DNA of 45,820 bases, taken from NCBI GenBank assembly GCA_029555965.1, contig JAKQHY010000034.1, forward strand, positions 1-45,820. The letters are read 5' to 3'. Below the pieces are notes generated by a model. That model was not told the origin of the DNA, made no database searches, and was given only the letters and a program-made list of their open reading frames with translations. This DNA comes from Chloroflexota bacterium (GTDB lineage Bacteria; Chloroflexota; Anaerolineae; B4-G1; SLSP01). Position numbers and translations under genes: made by a program. This document shows, piece by piece, positions 23,107 to 31,873 of the stretch (within the stretch, counting starts at the first letter, position 1; every line of letters begins with the position of its first letter).

Positions 23107-25041
23107 ATGCAGCGAATAGCAATTCTTTTGGTTTCATTGCTGATGTTGACATCATGCATAACTGGTGCAGTTGACCAACCATTGACCACATCCACACCCA
23201 TTCAAGTAACTTCTAGTGATCCTGCTCCTACCGCTGTGACAAAGCCGGAACTCGCTTGTACTTTGTACACCAACGCAAACCGTGTAAGTAGCATGACCTT
23301 TGACACTCAGGGCAATCTGTGGGCAGCCGGCAGTGGAGGCGTTGTACGATGGGATATTGCGGAAGGCTCATACAGTCAGTACACCCCACCCCAAGGTATG
23401 CCGCAAGCCGGAGCGCCGGTTGCAGTTGCGTCCGACGGCGCATTGTGGTTTGGAGCAGCCGGTCGTGGAGTATACCGCTTCGATGGTGCTTCTTGGCTTC
23501 TTTATACTGCTGATGATGGCCTGGCGAGCGACTTGGTTAGCGATATTGCATCCGCCACCGATGGATCATTATGGTTTGGGACCACAAATGGTATTTCACA
23601 TTTCGATGACAACGAATGGACTACCTACACTGTCGCTGATGGATTGGCCGACAGTGTAATCCATGCTCTTGCAGTGAGTGCAGATGGAAATCTATGGGTT
23701 GGGACCGACAAAGGCGTCTCGCAGTTCGACGGCGAAACCTGGACTACTTATACCGTCAAGGATGGTCTGGCCAATGACAATGTTGATACCGTCACGGCTG
23801 CCGCTGATGGCACGCTGTGGTTTGGAACGGTTGGATACGGTTATGCCGGAAGCTGTGGGCCAGAAGGGGGTTGTGGAGTCTCTCACTTCGATGGTGAATC
23901 GTGGATTACCTATACGCGCGCTGATGGTCTTGCTAGGGATAGAGTGCAGGCTATTGCTGTAGACGCGGATAGTGAAGTATGGTTTGGCACTTGGGGCGGG
24001 GTATCCCATTTTGATGGTCAATCTTGGACTACCCATACCATGAGCGATGGACTAAGCAATGTGGTGAATAGTCTCGTAATCGGGCCTGACGGTTATCCGT
24101 GGATTGGAACCCAAGGCGGTATCTCACACTTCGATGGTGAGAAGTGGAACGCTTATTTCATCGCAAATAGCCTGGCCCAGAACAGAGTGAGTTCTATCGG
24201 GGTGACTGATGATGGCGCACTATGGTTTGAAGTCGGAGATGGAGCAGGGGTTGCCGGTTGGACCTGGGCCGTATCCCGTTTCGATGGCGAGTCGTGGACT
24301 ACCTTTCTTGTTGGTGACGAACTGAAAAGCGACTGGTCACAATCGTTCGTGGTTGCGAATGACGGTGCGCCGTGGTTCCAGAGGCCCGGTGGGATATCGA
24401 GGTTTGATGGCGAGTCGTGGGGAACTACTTATACAGTCGATGATGGCTTGGCAAGCCTTGCAGTAAAAGCAGTGGCAGCAGAGCCTAATGGCACGCTGTG
24501 GTTCGGAACATATGGCAATGGCGTTTCTCGCTTTGATGGTGAATCTTGGACAACCTACACCGTCAATGATGGCTTGACAAGCAATTACGTGTCAGACATA
24601 GCATTGGCTCCGGACGGCACACTGTGGTTGGCGACTGCCAACGGGGTATCACATTTTGATGACGAGTTGTGGGTTGCCTATAACAATGATGCTGGCATTG
24701 TCGGTAATGGGGCCGCTATCGAAGTCACATCGGATGGAACGGTGTGGTATGGGACGCTTGGCCAAGGGCTTTATAGATTCGATGGCAAGACATGGACAAA
24801 ATCCACTAATCCCGATGGATCACTAGGCGATTTTGTGAATGCAATCAAAGAGGGACCTGACGGTACGTTGTGGCTTGGTACCACTCACGGCCTGTCTCGG
24901 TTTGATGGGCAGTCGTGGACTACTTACGATGCTCGTGATGGGTTACCATGTAGAATGGTTGAGTCTATAGCGGTGGAATCTGATGGTACACTATGGTTTG
25001 GAACCTGTGCTGGCGCGTGGCATTGCCAGCAGATGGATTGA
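23107..25041 (+). CDS. Beta-propeller lipoprotein with Reg_prop repeats
   Basis: 644 residues from ATG 23107, chosen because it starts a proper lipoprotein signal (MQRIAILLVSLLMLTSC, Cys17). A linker is followed by about fourteen repeats of the two-component-regulator propeller type: a DGxLWFGT blade core, GVSxFDGxxWTTYT, and DGLAxxxV. In hybrid sensors two such propellers form a periplasmic sensor; here no kinase is attached, so it may be a membrane-tethered binding protein. It ends shortly after a WFGTCAG blade. Nucleotide composition is less GC-rich than the restriction genes that follow. Ligand unknown. Confidence 0.82.
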   Translation: MQRIAILLVSLLMLTSCITGAVDQPLTTSTPIQVTSSDPAPTAVTKPELACTLYTNANRVSSMTFDTQGNLWAAGSGGVVRWDIAEGSYSQYTPPQGMPQAGAPVAVASDGALWFGAAGRGVYRFDGASWLLYTADDGLASDLVSDIASATDGSLWFGTTNGISHFDDNEWTTYTVADGLADSVIHALAVSADGNLWVGTDKGVSQFDGETWTTYTVKDGLANDNVDTVTAAADGTLWFGTVGYGYAGSCGPEGGCGVSHFDGESWITYTRADGLARDRVQAIAVDADSEVWFGTWGGVSHFDGQSWTTHTMSDGLSNVVNSLVIGPDGYPWIGTQGGISHFDGEKWNAYFIANSLAQNRVSSIGVTDDGALWFEVGDGAGVAGWTWAVSRFDGESWTTFLVGDELKSDWSQSFVVANDGAPWFQRPGGISRFDGESWGTTYTVDDGLASLAVKAVAAEPNGTLWFGTYGNGVSRFDGESWTTYTVNDGLTSNYVSDIALAPDGTLWLATANGVSHFDDELWVAYNNDAGIVGNGAAIEVTSDGTVWYGTLGQGLYRFDGKTWTKSTNPDGSLGDFVNAIKEGPDGTLWLGTTHGLSRFDGQSWTTYDARDGLPCRMVESIAVESDGTLWFGTCAGAWHCQQMD

Positions 25042-25089
25042 ACTTCATTCACCAGGGGCGGTTTTCATTCACCCAAAAGGCCAAAGCCT

Positions 25090-28000
25090 ATGACCGAACA
25101 ATTCTTTGAAAAACCCATCCTCAACTCGCCCTACACCTACCCCAGGCGCCATTGGGAACTGGACGAGGACGGCCAGCCCACCCAGCGCATCCTCGACTTC
25201 CGCCGCCCCGCCGATTTCATCACCCCCGTCCCCAAGCCCAAGAAGCGCCGCCGCTCCGACGCCGTGCAGGCCAGCTTCACCTTTGGCGAGGGCTTCACTA
25301 CCACCGTGGATGGTGAGGTGCAAACCTACAACCCCACCGAATTCATCCAGGGCGTGCGCCAGCAAGTCGAGCAGTGGCGCGCCCTGCCCAACCCCCAGGA
25401 CTGGAAAGTCACCCCCGAAACCGCCCGCCTGCTCCAACACTGGCGCACCCATCCCTTCCAGGGCGTCCGCCCCTTCTTCTGCCAGATCGAAGCCGTCGAA
25501 ACCGCCATCTGGCTCACCGAAGTCGCGCCCCAACTGGGCAAGCGCGGCCAGACCTTCCTCGATCACCTCCAGAGCGCCAACGACCAGGCCAATCCCGAAC
25601 TCCTGCGCATCGCCTTCAAGCTGGCCACCGGCGCCGGGAAAACGATGGTGATGGCCATGATCATCGCCTGGCAGACCATCAACGCGGTGCGCCACCCGCA
25701 GAGCCATCGCTTCACGCGCGGCTTCCTCATCGTCGCGCCCGGCATCACCATCCGCGACCGGCTGCGCGTGCTCTACCCGCACGATCCCGACAGCTACTAC
25801 GCCGGCCGCGAGCTGATCCCCGCCGATCTGTTGCCCGATCTGGGCCGCGCCAAAATCGTCATCACCAACTTCCACGCCTTCAAGCTGCGCGAACGGATGC
25901 AATTGGCCGCCGGCAACCGCAAGCTCCTGCAGGGCCACGGCCCCGAGCTCAATACGTTGGAGACCGAAGGCCAGATGCTCCAGCGCGTGATGCCCGACCT
26001 GATGGGGCTGAAGAACGTCCTGGTGATCAACGACGAGGCGCATCACTGCTACCGCGAGCGCCCCGATAACGCCGATCTCGACGACTTGAGCGGCGATGAG
26101 AAGCAGGCGGCCCAGGAAGAAAACGAGGCCGCCCGCGTCTGGATCACCGGCATCGAGACGGTAAAGCGCAAACTGGGCGTCAACAACGTCTTCGACCTCT
26201 CCGCCACGCCCTTCTTCCTGAGCGGCTCCGGCTACGTCGAAGGCACGCTCTTCCCCTGGGTGGTCAGCGACTTCTCCTTGATGGACGCCATCGAGTGCGG
26301 CATCGTCAAGCTGCCCCGCGTGCCGGTCTCCGACAACATCCCCGGCGGCGATATGCCCAAATTCCGCAATCTCTGGGAGAACATCCGCGACAAGATGCCC
26401 AAGGCCGGCCGGGGCAAGACCTCCGGCGACCTGGACCCGCTCAGCCTGCCCGCCGAGCTGCAAACTGCGCTCCACGCGCTCTACGGCCACTACGAAAAAA
26501 CCTTCAAGAGCTGGAGCGAGGCCGGCATCGCCGTCCCCCCGGTCTTCATCGTCGTCTGCCAGAATACCTCGATCTCCAAGCTCGTCTACGACTTCATCTC
26601 CGGCTTCCACCGCCCCGGTCCGGCGGGCGACGACGTTTACCACGAAGGCCGCCTGGCGCTCTTCCGCAACTTCGACGAGCGCGGCAACCGCCTGGCGCGC
26701 CCCAACACGCTGCTCATTGACAGCCACCAGCTCGAATCCGGCGACGCCCTCAACCCGGACTTCCGCGCGATGGCGTCCGACGAAATCGAGCGCTTCCGCC
26801 GCGAAATCGTCGAGCGCAGCGGCGACTTGACTGCCGCTGACGCCATCACCGACCAGGACTTGCTGCGCGAGGTGATGAACACCGTCGGCAAGATCGGGCG
26901 GCTGGGCGAGCCGGTGCGCTGCGTCGTCTCCGTTTCGATGCTTACGGAAGGTTGGGACGCCCAGACCGTCACCCACGTCCTGGGCATCCGCGCCTTCGGC
27001 ACGCAATTGCTCTGCGAACAAGTCGTCGGGCGCGCGCTGCGCCGCCAGTCCTACGACCTCAACGAGGAAGAGCTCTTCGATGTCGAGTACGCCGATGTGC
27101 TCGGCATCCCCTTCGATTTCACCGCCCGCCCGGTGGTGGTGAAACCCGGCCCGCCGCAGGAGACCATCGCCGTCCACGCCGTCCGCCCTGAGCGCGATCC
27201 CCTGGAGATTCGCTTCCCGCGCGTCACCGGCTACCGCGTGGAACTGCCCACCGAACGGCTCACGGCGCACTTTGACCAGGATTCCGTGCTCGAACTGAAC
27301 CCCCACCTCGTCGGGCCCTCCGTCACCCACAACCAGGGCATCATCGGCGAGGGCGTGAATCTGACCGTAGCGCATCTCGGCGAGATTCGCCAGACCACCG
27401 TCATCTACCACCTGACGAAATACCTGCTCTACACCCACTATCGCGACCCCGGCGAAGAGCCCAAGCTCCACCTCTTTGGCCAGCTCAAGCAGATCGCCCG
27501 GCAATGGCTGGAGGGCGGCTACCTGCACTGCACCGGCGGAACCTACCCCGCGCAACTGCTCTACCAGGAAATCGCCGCGATGGCCTGCGAACGCATCAAG
27601 GCCGCGATCACGGCGGCGATGGTGGGCGACCGTCCCATCAAAGCCATCCTGGACGCCTACACCCCCGCCGGCTCCAGCGCCTACGTCAACTTCGCCACCT
27701 CCAAAGCATCCAAGAAGACCCGCTGGAAGACCGACCCGCGCCGCTGCCACGTCAACTGGATCATCTGCGACAGCGATTGGGAAGCCGAATTCTGCCGCGT
27801 CGCTGAAAGCCACCCCCGCGTCAAGGCTTACGTCAAAAACCAAAGCCTGGGGCTGGAAGTCCCCTACCTCTACAAAGCCATCCCGCGCACCTACATCCCC
27901 GACTTCATCGTGAAAATTGACGACGGCCGCCCCGATCCCCTCAACCTCGTCGTCGAAATCAAAGGCCTGCGCGGCGAAGACGCCAAAGACAAAGCCAACA

Positions 28001-28134
28001 CCATCCGCACCTACTGGATTCCCGGCGTCAACAACCTCGGCTCCTTCGGCCGCTGGGCGTTTGCCGAGTTTACCGAGGTTTTTGAGATTGAAGCTGAATT
28101 TAACAAACTCATAGAATCGCTATCATCATCGTAA
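25090..28134 (+). CDS. Type III-like restriction enzyme, helicase/endonuclease subunit (Res)
   Basis: 1014 residues. Superfamily 2 helicase motifs: motif I LATGAGKT at about 178-185, DEAH at 315-318, motif III LSATPFF, motif V LTEGWDAQTV and motif VI QVVGRALRR near 643-652. The C-terminus has a PD-(D/E)xK-like nuclease signature, PDFIV near 937 and VEIKG near 957. This layout matches the restriction subunits of the BPTD_3080-like type III group, which translocate or switch on DNA and cut when sites are unmethylated. The partner methylase is downstream, after a four-helix-bundle gene; res before mod is the reverse of the classical order. The last codons (SLSSS and the stop) lie within the first hexanucleotide repeat. 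Confidence 0.88.
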   Translation: MTEQFFEKPILNSPYTYPRRHWELDEDGQPTQRILDFRRPADFITPVPKPKKRRRSDAVQASFTFGEGFTTTVDGEVQTYNPTEFIQGVRQQVEQWRALPNPQDWKVTPETARLLQHWRTHPFQGVRPFFCQIEAVETAIWLTEVAPQLGKRGQTFLDHLQSANDQANPELLRIAFKLATGAGKTMVMAMIIAWQTINAVRHPQSHRFTRGFLIVAPGITIRDRLRVLYPHDPDSYYAGRELIPADLLPDLGRAKIVITNFHAFKLRERMQLAAGNRKLLQGHGPELNTLETEGQMLQRVMPDLMGLKNVLVINDEAHHCYRERPDNADLDDLSGDEKQAAQEENEAARVWITGIETVKRKLGVNNVFDLSATPFFLSGSGYVEGTLFPWVVSDFSLMDAIECGIVKLPRVPVSDNIPGGDMPKFRNLWENIRDKMPKAGRGKTSGDLDPLSLPAELQTALHALYGHYEKTFKSWSEAGIAVPPVFIVVCQNTSISKLVYDFISGFHRPGPAGDDVYHEGRLALFRNFDERGNRLARPNTLLIDSHQLESGDALNPDFRAMASDEIERFRREIVERSGDLTAADAITDQDLLREVMNTVGKIGRLGEPVRCVVSVSMLTEGWDAQTVTHVLGIRAFGTQLLCEQVVGRALRRQSYDLNEEELFDVEYADVLGIPFDFTARPVVVKPGPPQETIAVHAVRPERDPLEIRFPRVTGYRVELPTERLTAHFDQDSVLELNPHLVGPSVTHNQGIIGEGVNLTVAHLGEIRQTTVIYHLTKYLLYTHYRDPGEEPKLHLFGQLKQIARQWLEGGYLHCTGGTYPAQLLYQEIAAMACERIKAAITAAMVGDRPIKAILDAYTPAGSSAYVNFATSKASKKTRWKTDPRRCHVNWIICDSDWEAEFCRVAESHPRVKAYVKNQSLGLEVPYLYKAIPRTYIPDFIVKIDDGRPDPLNLVVEIKGLRGEDAKDKANTIRTYWIPGVNNLGSFGRWAFAEFTEVFEIEAEFNKLIESLSSS

Positions 28135-28207
28135 TCGCTATCGTAATCGTAATCGTAATCGGATTTCGATCTCGATTACGATTACGATTACGATTACGAT
28201 TACGATT
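28115..28207. repeat. GTAATC/GATTAC hexanucleotide hairpin 1
   Basis: Left arm is (ATCGTA)n-like, right arm (CGATTA)n, with GGATTTCGATCT as the loop. The arms are complementary over at least 18 bases. The repeat begins inside the last codons of res and provides its TAA stop, and it ends just before the GGAGG site of the four-helix-bundle gene. Confidence 0.85.
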
Positions 28208-28216
28208 GGAGGGGAA

Positions 28217-28558
28217 ATGGTTGTTTTCAATCACGAAAAGCTCGACGTTTACCGCGCCGCGCTGGATTATGTTGCCTACGTTTACCGCCTCGCCCCCCGG
28301 CTGACCGGCAACCATCGCCACGCGCGCGATCAACTGCTGCGCGCGTCGCAGTCAATTCTTCTCAACATTGCCGAGGGCAACGGCAAAACCAGTCCGGCCG
28401 ATCGGCAACGCTTTTTTGAAATCGCGCGCGGCTCTGCGTTGGAATGCGCCGCGATTCAGGACGTTCTCGAAGTGGGCGGAATCTTGCCCCCAAAGGAAAA
28501 TGAGCAGCCCAAAGAACTGCTTGCTCGCATCGTCGCAATGCTTTCCAAAATGCACTAG
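28217..28558 (+). CDS. Four-helix-bundle protein (23S rRNA IVS / S23 type)
   Basis: 113 residues, GGAGGGG directly before ATG 28217. It matches the four-helix-bundle family first known from intervening sequences in 23S rRNA: LDVYRAALDYVAYVYRL, the conserved QLLRASQSILLNIAEGNGK, RFFEIARGSALECAAI and a final helix. The family is structurally like the Avd accessory protein of diversity-generating retroelements and probably forms nucleic-acid-binding pentamers, but its function is unproved. Here it sits between res and mod, with hairpin-forming hexanucleotide arrays on both sides, which suggests that gene and repeats arrived together. Confidence 0.88.
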   Translation: MVVFNHEKLDVYRAALDYVAYVYRLAPRLTGNHRHARDQLLRASQSILLNIAEGNGKTSPADRQRFFEIARGSALECAAIQDVLEVGGILPPKENEQPKELLARIVAMLSKMH

Positions 28559-28560
28559 AA

Positions 28561-28821
28561 AATCGTAATCGTAATCGTAATCGGCATCGTAATCGGATTT
28601 TTTCGATTACGATTACGATTACGATTACGAATTACGAATAACGAACTAAACAATCGTAATCGGCATCGTAATCGTAATCGGATTTCGATCTCGATTACGA
28701 TTACGATTACGATTACGATTACGAATTACGAATAACGAACTAGCAATCGTAATCGTAATCGGCATCGTAATCGTAATCGGATTTCGATCTCGATCTCGAT
28801 TACGATTACGATTACGATTAT
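28561..28821. repeat. Three tandem GTAATC/GATTAC hairpin units (hairpins 2-4)
   Basis: Three units of roughly 80-95 bases (28561-28648, 28651-28742, 28744-28821). Each has a left arm of ATCGTA repeats with a GGCATCG interruption, a GGATTTCGATCT or GGATTTTTTCG loop, and a right arm of CGATTA repeats. The first two end with GAATTACGAATAACGAAC. They fill the gap between the four-helix-bundle gene and mod and reach to 20 bases before its start codon. Confidence 0.85.
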
Positions 28822-28843
28822 GATGATTGGGATGGGAGGAAAA

Positions 28844-31744
28844 ATGGCTCGTAAACAACCGAAAACGATCGAAACCCTCAAACACCCCGACGCCGCCCGG
28901 CTGAATATTCCCACCGCCGAGCACCAGGCGGTGATGACCGAGGCCGAGAAGACCCCGATCCGGCTCGCCTACGAACGCCGCAACCGCGACCTCGACCCGC
29001 AGCTCGTCTGGCGCGGCAAAGACGAACAGGACTGGTCCGACCTCGTCGTGCCCGCCCCGCCGCTCTACATCCAGGAGAAAATCCAGCCCAAAGTGCTCAT
29101 TGACGATCTGCTTCGCCAGAGCACGGCCCGCGCCCAGGCCGATCTTCCCCAACAATTTGACATGTTCGCCGATTTCAACGGCCTGCCCGCCGGCGCGGAC
29201 GCCACCGAATTCTACCGCCACGAAGGCAACTGGACCAACCGCATGATCCTCGGCGACAGCCTGCAGGTTATGGCCAGCCTGGCCGAGCGCGAGGGCCTGC
29301 GCGGCCAGGTGCAGTGCATCTACCTCGACCCGCCCTACGGCATCAAATTCAACTCCAACTTCCAATGGTCCACCACCAGCCGCGACGTGAAAGACGGCAA
29401 AGGCGACCACATCACCCGCGAACCGGAGCAAGTCAAAGCCTTCCGCGACACCTGGCGCGACGGCATCCACTCCTACCTCACCTACCTGCGCGATCGCCTC
29501 ACCGTCGCCCGCGACCTCCTGGCCGATTCCGGCTCCATCTTCGTGCAGATCGGGGATGAGAACGTGCATCGCGTGCGGGCTTTGATGGAAGAGATTTTTG
29601 GAGAGGATAATTTCGTTTCGTTAATATCATTCAAGAAAACGACGGCTTTAACTTCCGAATACCTTTCTAACCCCTTCGATTATATTGTTTGGTTTGCGAA
29701 GAACCGCAGCGCAACGAAATATCGCAGCATACTGGTTGACAAGGGATACGAGAGTGATTTGAGTTTCTACAGTTACATCGAGGAAACAGTTGGCGCTCGT
29801 CGAAGATTACTTCCGGGAGAAACTCCTGACCCACAATCGATTTATTCTGTTGGAGATTTAACCAGCAGTCATGACTATAGTGAAGGAAAAACCCCCTTTA
29901 AGTTTCAAGGTCGAGAATTTTCCCCTCCTCGTAGATTTTGGACCACCTCGCCCAAAGGCATGCTCCGACTCTCAAGAGCAAATCGCATTCACGAAAGTTC
30001 AGACTCAATTCGTTTTGTTCGGTTTTTGAGGGATTATCCCGTTCAACCTTTAGCATCAAATTGGACTGATACATTGACAGGGCAATACAGTGATCCTCGA
30101 CTTTATGTGGTTCAGACTGCCACGAAAGTCATCCAACGTTGCGTCCTCATGACCACCGACCCCGGCGACCTCGTCCTCGACCCGACCTGCGGCAGCGGCA
30201 CCACCGCCTACGTCGCCGAACAATGGGGTCGCCGCTGGATCACCGTTGACACCTCCCGCGTCGCCCTGGCCCTGGCCCGCGCCCGCATCATGGGCGCGCG
30301 CTACCCCTACTACCTCCTGGCGGACTCCAAAGCCGGGCAACAAAAAGAAGCCGAAATCACCCGCAGTCTCCCTTCCGCCGCGCCCACCTACGGCAGCCTG
30401 CGCCACGGCTTCGTCTACACCCGCGTCCCCCACATCACCCTCAAATCCATCGCCAACAACGCCGAAATTGACGTCATCTGGGAACAATACCGGCAAACCC
30501 TCGAACCGCTGCGCGAACAACTCAACGCCGCGTTGGGGACGGCTTGGGAGGAGTGGGAAGTGCCACGTGAGCTGCCGGAGAATGACAAATCACGGGTTGT
30601 GAATGACGATAACGATTACGATAACGATTACGATTACGATCAGAAATTGAGCGTTGAGGGGTTGCACGCGCAGTGGTGGGAGGCGCGGATTGCGCGGCAG
30701 AAGGCGATTGATGCTTCGATTGCGGCGCACGCCGATCAGGAATACCTCTACGACCGGCCCTACGAAGACAACAAAATCGTGCGGGTGGCCGGGCCGTTCA
30801 CCGTCGAAAGCCTCTCGCCGCACCGCATCCTCATCGTAGACGAAAACGAGGAATTGCGGGCGGTGGGGAAGTTTGTGGGGGAGAAGGGGAGCGATTACGA
30901 TTACGATAACGATAGCGATTACGATTTTGGGGGGATGATTTTGGAGAATTTGCGGGTGGCGGGGGTGCAGCAGGCGCACAAACAAGACCGCATCACCTTC
31001 ACCGCTCTCACCGGCTGGCCCGGCGATTACATTTGCGCCGAAGGCCGCTACCGCGAAGGCGAGAACGCCGCCGAGCGGCGCGCCGGCATCTTCATCGGCC
31101 CCGAATTCGGCACCGTCTCGCGGGCAGACCTCGTCGCCGCCGCGCGCGAAGCCGCAGACGCCGGCTTCGACGTCCTCATCGCCTGCGCCTTCAACTACGA
31201 CGCCCACTCCGCCGAATTCGAGAAGCTGGGCCGCATCCCCGTCCTCAAAGCCCGGATGAATGCAGAACTCCACATGGCCGATGCCCTCAAAAGCACCGGC
31301 GGCGGGAATTTGTTTGTGATTTTTGGGGAGCCGGATATTGAGATTATTCGGGGGGGGAAGAGCGATTACGATAGCGATTACGATTACGATTACGAATCAG
31401 GATTGGGGGGGGAGATGATTCGGGTGCGGATTCGGGGCGTAGACGTTTTCCACCCCCAATCCGGCGAAGTCCGCTCCTCCGGCCCGGAAGGCATTGCCTG
31501 CTGGTTCATAGACACCGACTACAACGAAGAAAGCTTCTTCGTCCGCCACGCCTACTTCCTCGGCGCCAACGACCCCTACCAGGCCCTCAAAACCACCCTC
31601 AAAGCCGAAATAGACGCCGAAGCCTGGGAAAGCCTCCACAGCGACACCTCCCGCCCCTTCCCCAAACCCACCACCGGCCGCATCGCCGTCAAAGTCATCA
31701 ACCATTTGGGGGATGAAGTGATGAAGGTGTTTAACGTGTCGTAA
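28844..31744 (+). CDS. Type III-like site-specific DNA-methyltransferase (Mod)
   Basis: 966 residues from ATG 28844, which follows GGGAGGAAAA; an ATG at 28820 lies in the repeat and lacks a site. Catalytic motif IV DPPYG is at 162-166, followed by a target-recognition region (about 245-435) and then SAM-binding LVLDPTCGSGTTAYVAEQW near 443: the beta-class N6-adenine/N4-cytosine order. The long C-terminal part is typical for mod partners of BPTD_3080-like res. It should methylate the recognition site and guide Res. The target-recognition region is distinctly AT-rich compared with the rest. Three Asp-Tyr tracts (about 588-599, 683-695, 840-852) are encoded by GATTAC-type hexamers and look like in-frame insertions in an otherwise normal protein. 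Confidence 0.88.
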   Translation: MARKQPKTIETLKHPDAARLNIPTAEHQAVMTEAEKTPIRLAYERRNRDLDPQLVWRGKDEQDWSDLVVPAPPLYIQEKIQPKVLIDDLLRQSTARAQADLPQQFDMFADFNGLPAGADATEFYRHEGNWTNRMILGDSLQVMASLAEREGLRGQVQCIYLDPPYGIKFNSNFQWSTTSRDVKDGKGDHITREPEQVKAFRDTWRDGIHSYLTYLRDRLTVARDLLADSGSIFVQIGDENVHRVRALMEEIFGEDNFVSLISFKKTTALTSEYLSNPFDYIVWFAKNRSATKYRSILVDKGYESDLSFYSYIEETVGARRRLLPGETPDPQSIYSVGDLTSSHDYSEGKTPFKFQGREFSPPRRFWTTSPKGMLRLSRANRIHESSDSIRFVRFLRDYPVQPLASNWTDTLTGQYSDPRLYVVQTATKVIQRCVLMTTDPGDLVLDPTCGSGTTAYVAEQWGRRWITVDTSRVALALARARIMGARYPYYLLADSKAGQQKEAEITRSLPSAAPTYGSLRHGFVYTRVPHITLKSIANNAEIDVIWEQYRQTLEPLREQLNAALGTAWEEWEVPRELPENDKSRVVNDDNDYDNDYDYDQKLSVEGLHAQWWEARIARQKAIDASIAAHADQEYLYDRPYEDNKIVRVAGPFTVESLSPHRILIVDENEELRAVGKFVGEKGSDYDYDNDSDYDFGGMILENLRVAGVQQAHKQDRITFTALTGWPGDYICAEGRYREGENAAERRAGIFIGPEFGTVSRADLVAAAREAADAGFDVLIACAFNYDAHSAEFEKLGRIPVLKARMNAELHMADALKSTGGGNLFVIFGEPDIEIIRGGKSDYDSDYDYDYESGLGGEMIRVRIRGVDVFHPQSGEVRSSGPEGIACWFIDTDYNEESFFVRHAYFLGANDPYQALKTTLKAEIDAEAWESLHSDTSRPFPKPTTGRIAVKVINHLGDEVMKVFNVS
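30605..30640 (+). repeat. In-frame GAYTAC tract 1 within mod
   Basis: Six hexamer-like units alternate GAT/GAC with AAC or TAC and encode DDNDYDNDYDYD. The tract lies between a charged helix end (RELPENDKS) and a sequence resuming LSVEGLHAQWW. The unit and phase equal those of the intergenic hairpin arrays. Confidence 0.8.
30891..30926 (+). repeat. In-frame GAYTAC tract 2 within mod
   Basis: Encodes SDYDYDNDSDYD between KFVGEKG and FGGMILENLRVAG. The flanks show G-runs unlike the surrounding codon use, as at tract 3. Confidence 0.8.
31362..31398 (+). repeat. In-frame GAYTAC tract 3 within mod
   Basis: Encodes SDYDSDYDYDYES between IIRGGK and GLGGEMIRVRIRG, again with G-rich flanks (GGGGGGGAAG before, GGATTGGGGGG after). 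Confidence 0.8.
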
Positions 31745-31809
31745 ATCGTCATCGCAATCGTCATCGTCATCGTAATCGAATCTTTTCGATTTCGATTGCG
31801 ATTGCGATG
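31742..31809. repeat. ATCGTC/GATTGC hairpin after mod
   Basis: A variant of the same hexamer family: left arm from the mod stop codon with ATCGTC, ATCGCA and ATCGTA units, loop AATCTTTTCGATT, right arm CGATTGCGATTGCGAT. It abuts the mod stop codon. Confidence 0.75.
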
Positions 31810-31873
31810 TAGAAAGGTAAACTGTCGTCCTCAGCGCGGAATAACACCCTACCCATCAAGGAGGCCACCACCT

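Noticed and set aside
25069-27843. A 924-codon open frame on the minus strand
   Set aside because: It is the antisense shadow of the helicase/restriction gene; its protein is a repetitive Gly/Ala/Val/Asp-rich string without domains, as expected opposite a GC-rich coding frame.
28115-28821. CRISPR array
   Set aside because: The repeats are contiguous simple hexamers forming hairpins, with no unique spacers of constant length and no cas genes.
30605-31398. Asp-Tyr tracts as a functional calcium-binding domain of Mod
   Set aside because: They lack the spacing of known calcium-binding repeats and share their exact nucleotide unit with the intergenic arrays, so a repeat-derived origin is simpler.
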